A DNA stretch of 64,000 bases from the NCBI RefSeq assembly GCF_051251695.1, contig NZ_JBPOEU010000017.1, positions 16,717 to 80,716 of the forward strand, read 5' to 3'. The stretch comes from Maritalea sp051251695. GTDB taxonomy: Bacteria; Pseudomonadota; Alphaproteobacteria; Rhizobiales; Devosiaceae. The notes under the pieces were generated by a model that worked only from the letters and a program-made list of their open reading frames with translations, made no database searches and had not been told where the DNA came from. Below are positions 25,014 through 32,762 of the stretch, in pieces. The position numbers were made by a program, and so were the translations under genes. Each line of letters starts with the position of its first letter. Within the stretch, counting starts at the first letter, position 1.

Positions 25014-25724
25014 TTAGATCTGTGTGGCCAACTCTAAGGATAATTGTGCCATATCGGTCAGTGATGATTGACGTTGTTCTGCGTCGATTTCGTCACCGGT
25101 CAGAATGCAATCGGTCATGGTGCAAATGGCGATGGCGCGGCATTTTTTGGCTGATGCAATGGTGTAAAGCGCGGCGGCTTCCATTTCAACGGCAAGAATA
25201 TCATGGTCGATCAATGGCTGGTAGCTTTCGATGCCCTTGGGCTGATAAAAGCTATCAGACGAAACAATGCCGCCTGCGTGCCACTTCATTTCTTTGCTGT
25301 CTGCCAAATCTGCAGCTTTTCGCATTAAACCAAAGTCGGCATGTGGTGCATAAGTAAAATGGCCAAACACATGGTCGAACATTTTGCTTTCGGTTGACGC
25401 CGATGCGCCGAGCACGAGATCGCGCACTTTGACTTTTTTATTCAGGCCGCCACAGGTGCCGATGCGAATTAGGTTTTTCACCTCGTATTTGTCGATCAGT
25501 TCATTGACATAAATCGCCAAAGAAGGCTGGCCCATGCCTGTGGCTTGAACGCTTACGGGTTTGCCGTTGAATGTGCCGGTGTAGCCCAAACAATTGCGCA
25601 CCGAATTGACCAGCTTAACGTCTTGCAAAAAGGTGTCCGCAACCCATTTTGCGCGCAATGGATCGCCAGGAAGAAGAACGGTTTCAGCGTAGTCATCAGG
25701 TTTTGCATTATTGTGGGGCGTCAT
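25014..25724 (-). CDS. deoD: Purine nucleoside phosphorylase (DeoD type)
   Basis: A 236-residue enzyme that phosphorolyses purine (deoxy)nucleosides in the salvage pathway. It follows the E. coli-type hexameric PNP closely: 'TVLLPGDPLRAKW' (phosphate site, ~16-28), 'IRIGTCGGL' (~87), 'SSDSFY' (~155), 'VEMEAAALYTIA' (~178), 'CTMTDCILTGDE' with the catalytic Asp (~201) and the helix Arg ('EQRQSS', ~217). The ATG at 25724 has GGAGAG before it. Divergent from leuD (134 bp between starts) and convergent with the MerR gene. Confidence 0.95.
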   Translation of the reverse strand: MTPHNNAKPDDYAETVLLPGDPLRAKWVADTFLQDVKLVNSVRNCLGYTGTFNGKPVSVQATGMGQPSLAIYVNELIDKYEVKNLIRIGTCGGLNKKVKVRDLVLGASASTESKMFDHVFGHFTYAPHADFGLMRKAADLADSKEMKWHAGGIVSSDSFYQPKGIESYQPLIDHDILAVEMEAAALYTIASAKKCRAIAICTMTDCILTGDEIDAEQRQSSLTDMAQLSLELATQI

Positions 25725-25858
25725 TTTACTCTCCGGTCAAATATTTTTTCTGGCATCTAGGCACTTTTTGCGCACTGATTCAACGGTTCATTCACGGGGA
25801 TGGCTTGACGCTTGTGCGAGGCTGGGGCATTGAAGGGCTGAATTATAAGGATATGCAA

Positions 25859-26467
25859 ATGGACAAGTTTACCAATTTGACAGGTGTTGCCGCACCATTG
25901 CCGTTGATCAATATCGATACGGATATGATCATTCCAAAGCAGTATCTAAAAACCATCAAACGCACGGGCTTGGGTAAAGCGTTGTTTGCGGAAATGCGTT
26001 TTGAAGAAGATGGTGTGACCGAGAAGCCAGAATTTGTGCTCAATAAGGACGCGTATCGTAACGCGTCTATCATTGTTGCAGGTGACAATTTTGGCTGCGG
26101 TTCCAGTCGGGAACATGCGCCATGGGCGCTTAAAGATTTTGGCATTCGCTGTGTGATTTCCACTAGCTTTGCGGACATCTTTTACAATAACTGCTTTAAA
26201 AACGGTATTTTGCCCGTTGTGGTCACCGAAGAACAATTGGCAGCGTTGCTTGATGATGCTGATCGTGGTTCTAACGCGACCATCACAGTTGATTTGGAAG
26301 GCCAAACCATTTCCGGCCCGGACGGGGGCACAATTAGCTTTGATATTGACCCGTCGCGCAAAACTGCGCTGCTTGAAGGTTTGGACGATGTGGGGATCAC
26401 TATGGCAAAGGGTGATGCGATTGCAGGCTTTGAAGATAAAGTTGGTACTGAGCGACCCTGGATTTAG
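25859..26467 (+). CDS. leuD: 3-isopropylmalate dehydratase small subunit
   Basis: A 202-residue swivel-domain subunit that completes the LeuC active site. It begins 'MDKFTNLTGVAAPLPLINID' and contains the family block 'DNFGCGSSREHAPWAL' (~77-92) and 'ISTSFADIFYNNCFKNGIL' (~101-119). ATG 25859 with AAGGA ~8 bases upstream is preferred over ATG 25853; the open frame extends well upstream but overlaps the deoD start and lacks homology. A strong terminator (26498-26527) follows. Confidence 0.97.
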   Translation: MDKFTNLTGVAAPLPLINIDTDMIIPKQYLKTIKRTGLGKALFAEMRFEEDGVTEKPEFVLNKDAYRNASIIVAGDNFGCGSSREHAPWALKDFGIRCVISTSFADIFYNNCFKNGILPVVVTEEQLAALLDDADRGSNATITVDLEGQTISGPDGGTISFDIDPSRKTALLEGLDDVGITMAKGDAIAGFEDKVGTERPWI

Positions 26468-26497
26468 TATCTGGTTTTGTCTAAATCGATGAATTCG

Positions 26498-26527
26498 AAG
26501 GCGGCGCATTGCGTCGCCTTTTTTGTT
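26498..26527 (+). terminator. Intrinsic terminator of leuD
   Basis: AAGGCGGCGC - ATT - GCGTCGCCTT forms a 10-bp stem with one G-T pair, followed directly by TTTTGTTTT. It begins 30 bp after the leuD stop. Confidence 0.9.
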
Positions 26528-26578
26528 TTGGAGCATATGCGTTCAGTTCAGAAGTTGAGCGCAATTTTGGAGGATAAA

Positions 26579-26968
26579 ATGGCTGTTGTGAAAATTTCTA
26601 CTGGTTCGCCATTTGAAAAAGCGGCGGGCTATTCTCGTGCGATAAGAGATGGCGACTGGGTGCATGTTGCGGGTACAACAGGCTATGATTACGCGACAAT
26701 GGTGATGCCTGACAGTGTGGCGGAACAGGCCGAAAATTGTTTTACGACAATTGCAGCGGCACTTGAGGAAGCAGGATCTTCGCTTAAAGACGTCGTGCGG
26801 GCACGCTATTACATTACAGACCCAAGTTTTGCTGAAGCGGTGTTTGGTGTGACCGGTAAATATTTTGGCGATGTTCGCCCTGCCGCCACTATGGTGGTTT
26901 CAGGCTTAATCAAACCCGAGATGAAAATTGAAATTGAAGTAACCGCCCGAATTGGGGCTGGTGACTAG
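26579..26968 (+). CDS. RidA-family protein
   Basis: A 129-residue Rid-family protein. RidA homologues hydrolyse reactive enamine/imine intermediates released by PLP enzymes, and other subfamilies have different substrates. The conserved C-terminal features are present: 'VRPAATMVVSGLIKPEMKIEIEVTA' gives the carboxylate-binding Arg (~102) and the Glu of the active site (~119). The ATG at 26579 follows a consensus GGAGG. It sits just after the leuD terminator and so has its own promoter. Its proximity to amino-acid synthesis genes fits the family, but the subfamily is not certain. Confidence 0.9.
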   Translation: MAVVKISTGSPFEKAAGYSRAIRDGDWVHVAGTTGYDYATMVMPDSVAEQAENCFTTIAAALEEAGSSLKDVVRARYYITDPSFAEAVFGVTGKYFGDVRPAATMVVSGLIKPEMKIEIEVTARIGAGD

Positions 26969-27053
26969 CCCGCAACTCAGGTGAGGCGAATTGTCGTTTG
27001 TTTGAATTCTCGAATTAATATACGATGGCGTATGTTTTGACGAGGATTTGGAA

Positions 27054-27485
27054 ATGTTGTTCATTTTTGCGGCGATTGTCGATCTAATTTTATTTATCTT
27101 GCATGTGGCTGCGATTTTCATCGGCGCGCCAGCCTATCTGTTCTTGCGTGCTGGAAAACGGATGGCTAAGGCGGACCAAGATGGCGAACGTTGGCCGGCC
27201 GTGCTTACGGGGTTCGTTTCCACGGTGTTTTTATTGTGGGCGTTGATTTGCTTTTGGGCGAGCACGCAAAATGCGTTTGCAGATTGGGCCCGATATTTGG
27301 TTGTTGCCATTGGGTTGGTGTTCATTTTGCGCGGCGGCGCTATCGCATTCCAATTTATGGGTGTGACGACGTTTTCGGATGGTGAAAAGCCCCAGCCAAG
27401 AGATTTTATCTTTTCAGCCTGTGCAATCTGCATCGGCTTGCTGCATTTAGGTGCCGTGTTCGCCCAAGGTTTGGCTAGAATTTAG
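27054..27485 (+). CDS. Small integral membrane protein, unknown
   Basis: A 143-residue protein with four predicted transmembrane segments (about 3-28, 50-70, 78-98 and 117-137) and short polar loops, one basic and one containing 'FSDGEKPQPRD'. I do not recognise a family. The ATG at 27054 is chosen for GAGGA 8 bases upstream; a TTG two codons earlier is possible. It lies between ridA and leuB with 85 and 83 bp gaps and could be part of either unit. Confidence 0.78.
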   Translation: MLFIFAAIVDLILFILHVAAIFIGAPAYLFLRAGKRMAKADQDGERWPAVLTGFVSTVFLLWALICFWASTQNAFADWARYLVVAIGLVFILRGGAIAFQFMGVTTFSDGEKPQPRDFIFSACAICIGLLHLGAVFAQGLARI

Positions 27486-27568
27486 ACGGTTTTGACGTGC
27501 AAAGCCTTGTCAGGCGCAAGTACTAAGCGTAGCAAAGCCCCAAATTCGTAAATTTAGGACAGCAGATC

Positions 27569-28666
27569 ATGGCAAAGCAAAATCTATTATTGTTGCCCGG
27601 CGACGGGATTGGCACTGAAATTATGGTTGAGGTGGAAAAGCTAATTGCCCACCTTAATTCAACTGGCCAAACAGACTTTGACTATGATTCTGGCCTAGTT
27701 GGTGGCTGCGCGTATGACGCACATGGGGCAGCAATTTCGGATGCAGACATGGAAAAAGCGCTAGCGGCAGATGCGGTGATCTTTGGTGCTGTTGGCGGAC
27801 CGAAATGGGATGATGTTCCTTACGAAGCGCGGCCAGAGGCTGGACTTCTTCGCTTGCGTAAAGATTTGGGTCTTTTTGCAAACCTGCGCCCGGCGATTTG
27901 TTATCCGGCTTTGGCTGATGCGTCTTCTTTGAAAAAAGAGATTGTAGAAGGTTTGGATATTTTGATCGTGCGGGAATTAACCGGTGGGGTTTATTTCGGC
28001 GAGCCGAAGGAAATCATTGATCTAGGTGATGGGCAAAAGCGGGCGATTGATACGCAAGTCTATGACACTTACGAAATTGACCGGATTGCGCGGGTTGCCT
28101 TTGAACTGGCACGGACGCGGGACAATCGTGTGTCGTCAGCTGAAAAACGCAACGTGATGAAGTCTGGCGTATTGTGGCATGAAGTTGTGACACAAATTCA
28201 TGCCGCTGATTATGCTGATGTTAAATTGGATCATATTTTAGCGGACAATTGCGCGATGCAATTGGTGCGCAATCCCAACCAGTTTGATGTGATTGTAACG
28301 GACAATTTGTTTGGTGATATTTTGTCTGATGCAGCTGCGATGCTAACGGGTTCTCTGGGCATGTTGCCCTCTGCTTCACTTGGGGCGCAAGACGCAACAA
28401 CGGGCAAGCGCAAAGCGATGTATGAACCTGTACACGGTTCTGCGCCTGATATTGCTGGCCAAGGCATGGCGAACCCGATTGCGATGATTGCAAGCTTTGC
28501 GATGGCGTTGCGCTATTCATTTGAAATGATTGAGTTGGCCGATAAAGTCGAGGCTGCGATCGCCGCTGTGTTGGATGACGGCTTGCGCACTGGAGACATT
28601 ATGCAGGCGGGCGGGAAGAAAGTTACCACTGCTGAAATGGGTGATGCGATTATCGCTAAACTTTAA
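27569..28666 (+). CDS. leuB: 3-isopropylmalate dehydrogenase
   Basis: A 365-residue NAD-dependent dehydrogenase for the third step of leucine synthesis, oxidatively decarboxylating 3-isopropylmalate. Motifs: 'LLPGDGIGTEIM' at the N-terminus (~6-17), 'RKDLGLFANLRPA' substrate loop (~98-110), 'VRELTGGVYFGEP' (~134-146), 'TDNLFGDILSDAAAML' (~246-261) and the nucleotide-site 'EPVHGSAPDIAG' (~287-298). The ATG at 27569 follows TAGGACAG. A terminator at 28688-28717 ends the unit before the asd leader. Confidence 0.97.
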   Translation: MAKQNLLLLPGDGIGTEIMVEVEKLIAHLNSTGQTDFDYDSGLVGGCAYDAHGAAISDADMEKALAADAVIFGAVGGPKWDDVPYEARPEAGLLRLRKDLGLFANLRPAICYPALADASSLKKEIVEGLDILIVRELTGGVYFGEPKEIIDLGDGQKRAIDTQVYDTYEIDRIARVAFELARTRDNRVSSAEKRNVMKSGVLWHEVVTQIHAADYADVKLDHILADNCAMQLVRNPNQFDVIVTDNLFGDILSDAAAMLTGSLGMLPSASLGAQDATTGKRKAMYEPVHGSAPDIAGQGMANPIAMIASFAMALRYSFEMIELADKVEAAIAAVLDDGLRTGDIMQAGGKKVTTAEMGDAIIAKL

Positions 28667-28687
28667 AATATGCTGATTGAATTGATG

Positions 28688-28717
28688 AAATGGGGTCGGA
28701 AATCGGCCCCATTTTTG
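28688..28717 (+). terminator. Intrinsic terminator of leuB
   Basis: AAATGGGG pairs with CCCCATTTTT around a ~11-base region containing the inner TCGG/CCGA-like pairing, ending in TTTTTG. It separates leuB from the asd transcription unit. Confidence 0.88.
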
Positions 28718-28759
28718 TTTGGGTAAAGCAACACGGAACTGTTCTTGGCCAATGTGTTA

Positions 28760-28787
28760 TTGACTCTTAAAGTTTTGCCTATAGAAA
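28760..28787 (+). promoter_or_regulatory. Candidate promoter of the asd leader
   Basis: TTGACT (28760-28765) with TAGAAA (28782-28787) at 16-base spacing, or TATAGA at 14, lies just after the leuB terminator. It is 37 bases before the ATG of the small Thr/Lys/Met-rich ORF, as expected for a leader transcript. Confidence 0.4.
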
Positions 28788-28824
28788 TGGCAAAGTTATT
28801 TTTTGAACAATGTGTGAGCATTTG

Positions 28825-28947
28825 ATGCGCTTAGTTGTGAAAACTGCGATGAAGATGAAAACCATGCCAACTTTTCGTGGCGTGGCCAAAGCATTTGATG
28901 CACCAACACTTGGAACAACAAAAAAGACCACCACCAAAACCGTTTAA
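28825..28947 (+). CDS. Candidate leader peptide of asd (Thr/Lys/Met-rich)
   Basis: A 40-codon ORF, ATG 28825 to TAA 28945-28947, with a weak TGAG Shine-Dalgarno 6 bases upstream. Of 40 residues 10 are Thr, 7 Lys and 4 Met, and the last ten codons before the stop include the run TTKKTTTKT. Thr, Lys and Met are all made downstream of aspartate semialdehyde, the product of the asd gene that begins 95 bases later. The residue clustering near the stop is the classic arrangement of attenuator leaders such as thrL. A chance low-complexity ORF cannot be excluded; conservation has not been tested. Confidence 0.55.
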   Translation: MRLVVKTAMKMKTMPTFRGVAKAFDAPTLGTTKKTTTKTV

Positions 28948-29042
28948 CCGTCTTCCCTGGGCTTTCCCCCGACAGGGTGGAGGGTCAAAGCGACGGCCGC
29001 AACCTTGGTTGCGCGGGGGGTGAAGACAAGGATCAAACGATT
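28948..29042 (+). promoter_or_regulatory. asd leader with mutually exclusive RNA pairings
   Basis: CCGTC (28948-28952) can pair with GACGG (28992-28996), while the overlapping GTCTTC (28950-28955) can pair with GAAGAC (29022-29027), so the two are exclusive. CCCTG (28955-28959) pairs with CAGGG (28973-28977). CGCAACC (28998-29004) pairs with GGTTGCG (29007-29013); if open, its CCTTG (29003-29007) can pair with CAAGG (29027-29031), the asd ribosome-binding region. There is no uridine run, so control would be of translation or Rho access, not intrinsic termination. Confidence 0.5.
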
Positions 29043-30080
29043 ATGGGTTATAGGGTAGCGGTTGTCGGCGCGACAGGTAATGTCGGTCGCGAAATGCTTT
29101 CAATTTTGGCTGAACGCGGTTTCCCCGCAGATGAAGTGATTGCGATTGCTTCATCCCGTTCTGTAGGGCGCGAAGTGACATTTGGCGATAAAACGCTCAA
29201 ATGCAAAGATTTGCAGCATTTTGATTTCACCGGCGTTGATTTTGCGTTCATGTCCGCAGGCGGCTCCATTTCGGAAAAATGGGCACCAAAAATTGGCGCG
29301 CAGGGCTGTATCGTCATCGATAATTCCTCCGCATGGCGCTACCATCAGGATGTGCCACTGATTGTGCCAGAAGTGAACGGCGACGTGCTCAACACTTATA
29401 TGGCCAAAAACGATCGCATGAACATTATTGCCAACCCAAACTGTTCAACTGCTCAATTGGTTGTGGCGCTTAAGCCTTTGCATGATTTTGCAAAAATCAA
29501 GCGGATTGTTGTGTCGACTTATCAGTCTGTTTCAGGCTCTGGCAAAGAAGCCTCAGAGGAGTTGTGGAATCAAACTAAAGGTGTGTTCGTCACAGACTTA
29601 CCAACACCTTCTGTTTTCACAAAACAAATCGCGTTTAATGTGATCCCACACATCGATGTCTTCATGGAAGATGGTTACACCAAGGAAGAGTGGAAGGTTT
29701 TGGCTGAAACTAAAAAAATGCTCGACCCGAAAATCAAAGTGACGTGTACCGCCGTGCGTGTGCCCGTATTTGTTAGCCATTCGGAAGCCGTGAATATCGA
29801 ATTTGAAAACGAGATCACTGCGGATGAAGCGCGAAATATTTTGCGCGAAGCACCCGGTGTTGCTGTCATTGATAGCCGCGAAGATGGGGGATATATCACC
29901 CCGGTTGAAGCTGCTGGTGAAGACGCGACATATGTGAGCCGAATTCGCGAAGATGCAACGGTTGAAAACGGTTTGAATATCTGGGTTGTTTCAGACAATC
30001 TGCGTAAGGGCGCGGCGCTGAATACCATTCAGATCGCTGAGAGCATCATCGAACGTGGATTGATGACGAAGGCTGCTTAA
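29043..30080 (+). CDS. asd: Aspartate-semialdehyde dehydrogenase
   Basis: A 345-residue NADP enzyme that reduces beta-aspartyl phosphate to aspartate semialdehyde, the branch point to lysine, diaminopimelate, methionine, threonine and isoleucine. The Rossmann start 'VAVVGATGNVGREML' is at 5-19. The catalytic Cys is in 'ANPNCSTAQL' (~134), 'YQSVSGSGKEAS' (~159) contains the substrate-binding residues, and the His base is predicted in the C-terminal third. The ATG at 29043 gives the canonical N-terminus; its AAGG ribosome-binding site is 12 bases upstream, somewhat far. The next gene starts immediately after the stop. Confidence 0.97.
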   Translation: MGYRVAVVGATGNVGREMLSILAERGFPADEVIAIASSRSVGREVTFGDKTLKCKDLQHFDFTGVDFAFMSAGGSISEKWAPKIGAQGCIVIDNSSAWRYHQDVPLIVPEVNGDVLNTYMAKNDRMNIIANPNCSTAQLVVALKPLHDFAKIKRIVVSTYQSVSGSGKEASEELWNQTKGVFVTDLPTPSVFTKQIAFNVIPHIDVFMEDGYTKEEWKVLAETKKMLDPKIKVTCTAVRVPVFVSHSEAVNIEFENEITADEARNILREAPGVAVIDSREDGGYITPVEAAGEDATYVSRIREDATVENGLNIWVVSDNLRKGAALNTIQIAESIIERGLMTKAA

Positions 30081-30377
30081 ATGGGTGTTTGGATCGCCAT
30101 TTTTGAAGACAAGCCAAATACGCAGCATTTGTTCGATGAGAACAAAGCTGCGCATTTGGTTTATTTGGCGGCGCACAAGTCTTATGTGAAATTTGCGGCT
30201 GGTCTTTGTAAGAACCAAGGCGATCCGTCTTACGGTGGCATGTGGATTATTGAAGCGGATAGCCGCAACGCGGCGGCTAAAATTTGCGAAAATGATCCGT
30301 TTTTCACGTCGGGCCGCCGAAACGGCTACCGTTTGGCTGCGGCGCACATCGCACCAGGTTTTGAGGACGCAATTTGA
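30081..30377 (+). CDS. YciI-family protein
   Basis: A 98-residue protein of the YCII superfamily (dimeric alpha/beta barrel, weakly related to muconolactone isomerase-type folds). It begins 'VWIAIFEDKP' and has 'AAHKSYVKFAAGL' with the conserved His (~32), and 'GGMWIIEADSRNAAAKICENDPFF' (~52-75). The start codon directly abuts the asd stop, so it is translated from the asd message. The function of the family is unknown; small-molecule enzyme or stress roles are proposed. It overlaps the next gene by 4 bp. Confidence 0.88.
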   Translation: MGVWIAIFEDKPNTQHLFDENKAAHLVYLAAHKSYVKFAAGLCKNQGDPSYGGMWIIEADSRNAAAKICENDPFFTSGRRNGYRLAAAHIAPGFEDAI

Positions 30378-30817
30378 CCATCGAATTGCGTGCGGCCGAT
30401 GCTCGCGACATTGATGAGATCGCAGCATTGTTTTTGCGGTCCCGTCAGGTTGTGTTGCCGTTTTTGCCTATCCTTCATTCCGCACAGCAAGATCGTGCGC
30501 ACATGCGTGATATGTTGGAACGCGGCATTATCAATGTTGCAACGCTTGATCAAAAAATTGTTGGGTTTCTTGTCGACCTTGATGGTTGGATCGCACATCT
30601 TTACCTGGATCCGGATTTTTTGCGTCAGGGAATCGGCGAAATGCTATTGGCCGAGGTCAAGCGGCGACGCAAGACATTGGAGTTATGGTGCTTCCAACAA
30701 AACTGGGCCGCCCGCTCTTTTTATGAAAAGAACGGTTTTATCTGCGTTCGCGAAACCGATGGGGACAATGAAGAAAAGCTCCCTGATCGGCTTTATCGTT
30801 GGCAGAAGGAAACTTAA
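30374..30817 (+). CDS. GNAT-family N-acetyltransferase
   Basis: A 147-residue acetyl-CoA-dependent acetyltransferase. The acetyl-CoA binding loop is 'LDPDFLRQGIGEMLLAEV' (~77-94) and the C-terminal 'ARSFYEKNGFICVRETDGDN' (~113-132) is the usual motif B. The start is TTG at 30374, in the TTGA overlap with the YciI stop; no ATG precedes residue 44, so this alternative start is the best explanation. It is convergent with the carbonic anhydrase gene, with which it overlaps by 4 bp. The substrate cannot be told. Confidence 0.9.
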   Translation: MTIELRAADARDIDEIAALFLRSRQVVLPFLPILHSAQQDRAHMRDMLERGIINVATLDQKIVGFLVDLDGWIAHLYLDPDFLRQGIGEMLLAEVKRRRKTLELWCFQQNWAARSFYEKNGFICVRETDGDNEEKLPDRLYRWQKET

Positions 30818-31461
30818 TTTGTTTCAGGGCGCGTGAAGTCGCCTGTTTCCCCGTCCATCACCCAAAGCTCTGCACTGGAAATATCAAACCAAGCGCCGTG
30901 AAGATTGAGTTTTCCTTCTTCAGCAAGAGCGCTGATATAAGGAAATGTGCGCAGGCTTTTGATCGATTGGCGTACACCCACCCGTTCAAGCGCGGTCTGG
31001 CGTTCACCTTCGGTCATGATGCCGGCGGCAGCAACTTGCTCAGCCACAGGGCCGAGTTGGCTCATCCATTTGCCGATAAAGTCACCTTCATCAAGTTTAT
31101 TGCCATCTGCAGCAGAAAGTGCGGCTTGAATGCCCCCGCATCTGCCATGGCCCATGACCACGATGTTGGATACGCCAAGGCCTTTTACCGCAAACTCAAT
31201 GGCGGCAGAGGTGGAGTGATGACGTCCATCAGGCGCATATTGGGGCACCAAATTGGCCACATTGCGCACCACGAATAGCTCTCCGGGATTTGCGCTGAAA
31301 ATCATTTCAGGCGCAGCGCGGCTATCGCAACAGGCAATAATCATGGTTGAAGGGTGTTGACCTTTGTCGGCCAAGTCGCGGATATTTTCACGTTCGTTTT
31401 GGAAACGGCCATCTATAAATTCGCGATAGCCATTGAGCAATTTTGTCGGAAAGCTTTTCAT
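30814..31461 (-). CDS. Beta-class carbonic anhydrase
   Basis: A 215-residue enzyme that interconverts CO2 and bicarbonate. The zinc ligands are in 'ACCDSRAAP' (~44, with the Asp-Arg dyad) and in 'GHGRCGG' (~104-110), as in beta-class enzymes. It supplies bicarbonate for carboxylation reactions. The ATG at 31461 gives the typical N-terminus (LLNGYREF). It is transcribed towards the asd operon, convergent with the GNAT gene, in the same neighbourhood as in rhizobia. Confidence 0.95.
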   Translation of the reverse strand: MKSFPTKLLNGYREFIDGRFQNERENIRDLADKGQHPSTMIIACCDSRAAPEMIFSANPGELFVVRNVANLVPQYAPDGRHHSTSAAIEFAVKGLGVSNIVVMGHGRCGGIQAALSAADGNKLDEGDFIGKWMSQLGPVAEQVAAAGIMTEGERQTALERVGVRQSIKSLRTFPYISALAEEGKLNLHGAWFDISSAELWVMDGETGDFTRPETN

Positions 31462-31588
31462 AGCTTTTCGAATACATGCAAATGTAGCTTTTTACAATGT
31501 GCGAAATGATCGACCTGCCATGCAAATTTGTAATGGCTCACGAAATATGCCATTGGCAGGCAATGGAATTTGTTCAAGGAACAGGCAA

Positions 31589-31795
31589 GTGAAGATTTAT
31601 CGTTTCATTACCAACAATGACGACGCCCAATTTTGTAAACGCGTTGCCAAGGCGTTAACTGAGGGTTGGGAATTGTATGGTGAACCAAAATACACGTTTG
31701 ACGCCGCACAAAATGTGATGCGTTGCGGTCAAGCTGTGACAAAAGAGGTTGCTGATCAGCCATTTGATATGGACAAAGCCTTGACAGATTATTGA
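31589..31795 (+). CDS. DUF1737 protein
   Basis: A 68-residue protein of the DUF1737 type: 'YRFITNNDDAQFCKRVAKALTEGWELYG' (~3-30) is the family block. The start is GTG 31589, with AAGGA ~9 bases upstream; the frame stays open to 31433 but the extra part does not look like coding sequence. Function unknown. It stands alone between the carbonic anhydrase gene and the sdh operon, 187 bp before sdhC. Confidence 0.83.
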   Translation: MKIYRFITNNDDAQFCKRVAKALTEGWELYGEPKYTFDAAQNVMRCGQAVTKEVADQPFDMDKALTDY

Positions 31796-31880
31796 GTGTT
31801 GGGGCAACTGGCATAGAGTTAACTTTTGTTTACCCATAGGTAAGCTAAGGTCGCTCAACTTTAGAACTAGGCCGTATTCT

Positions 31881-31909
31881 TTGACGAATCTCAAATTGAA
31901 CGGTACATA
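31881..31909 (+). promoter_or_regulatory. Candidate sdh operon promoter
   Basis: TTGACG (31881-31886), 17 bases, TACATA (31904-31909) form a good sigma-70 promoter ~70 bases before sdhC. A TTTGCG / CGCAAA inverted repeat (31941-31959) lies in the leader. Confidence 0.5.
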
Positions 31910-31981
31910 TTTCACGCCTGAATGTGCGCTAAAGAACGCATTTGCGGGTGCAACGCAAAAAGATTAAGAGGCCCTGTCGCA

Positions 31982-32356
31982 ATGGCTGAACCAAATCGCC
32001 CTCTCTCTCCGCACCTAATGATCTATAAATATGAGATCACCATGGTGATGTCGATTGTCCATCGAATTACTGGCACTGCGCTTTATTTTGGCACGGCGTT
32101 GGTTGCGTGGTGGTTTGCGGCCGCCGCTATTGGTGATGGCGCCTTTGATTTGGCGCAGAGCTTTTTCAATCACTGGTTTGGGCGCTTCATTTTGCTTGGT
32201 TACACATGGTCTTTGTTTCACCATATGTTGGGTGGCTTGCGCCATTTTGTCTGGGACATGGGCAAGGGCTATGGTGAAGAGCGCTATTTGATGGGCTGGC
32301 TGACGCTTGGCGGTTCAGTTTTGCTGACGGCCATTGTTTGGCTTTTTCTAATATAG
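31982..32356 (+). CDS. sdhC: Succinate dehydrogenase cytochrome b556 subunit
   Basis: A 124-residue membrane anchor of complex II. The N-terminal 'RPLSPHLMIYKYEITMVMSIVHRITG' is the family signature (~5-30), and three transmembrane helices follow. The heme-binding His lies in 'SLFHHMLGGLRHFVWDMG' (~78-95). The ATG at 31982 has AGAGG upstream. First gene of the sdhC-sdhD-sdhA-(two extra genes)-sdhB cluster. Confidence 0.95.
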   Translation: MAEPNRPLSPHLMIYKYEITMVMSIVHRITGTALYFGTALVAWWFAAAAIGDGAFDLAQSFFNHWFGRFILLGYTWSLFHHMLGGLRHFVWDMGKGYGEERYLMGWLTLGGSVLLTAIVWLFLI

Positions 32357-32375
32357 AACCTTTGGGGGTCTCAAT

Positions 32376-32756
32376 ATGAGTTTTCGTACGCCGCTAAGTC
32401 GGGTAACGGGCCTTGGTTCTGCCAAGGAAGGCACCCAGCATTTTTGGGTTCAACGTATGAGCGCGGTGGCCAATGTGCCGCTTATGCTTTTTTTCGTTTG
32501 GTTAGTTATCAGCTTGATTGGTGCTGATCGGGCAGAAATGCTTGCGATATTTTCCAATCCTTTTATTGCTGCTGCCACGATTTTGATGATCGTGAGTGCA
32601 ACCGTTCATATGCGGTTGGGGCTACAAGTGGTGATTGAGGATTATGTACAAGATCACAGCATCAAACTGTTGTTGGTTCTTTTAAACTATTTCTTTTCAT
32701 ATGGCGTTGCTGCTGTTGCAGTTGTTTCGCTTCTTAAACTCAGTTTCGGGAGCTAA
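32376..32756 (+). CDS. sdhD: Succinate dehydrogenase membrane anchor subunit
   Basis: A 126-residue second membrane anchor of complex II. Three transmembrane helices are seen (about 33-52, 60-80, 97-118). The family motif 'GTQHFWVQRMSAVANVPL' (~19-36) contains the quinone-site residues, and 'HMRLGLQVVIEDYVQD' (~76-91) is the heme/quinone region. The ATG at 32376 has GGGGG before it. The sdhA start is 6 bp downstream. Confidence 0.95.
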   Translation: MSFRTPLSRVTGLGSAKEGTQHFWVQRMSAVANVPLMLFFVWLVISLIGADRAEMLAIFSNPFIAAATILMIVSATVHMRLGLQVVIEDYVQDHSIKLLLVLLNYFFSYGVAAVAVVSLLKLSFGS

Positions 32757-32762
32757 GAGCTG

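Noticed and set aside
25946..26536. 196-codon minus-strand frame over leuD and its terminator
   Set aside because: It covers the leuD terminator and has no ribosome-binding site; antisense artefact.
28948..29042. Known riboswitch before asd (e.g. lysine riboswitch)
   Set aside because: The ~95-base region is too short for the lysine riboswitch core and I do not see its conserved junction elements; the leader-peptide explanation fits better.
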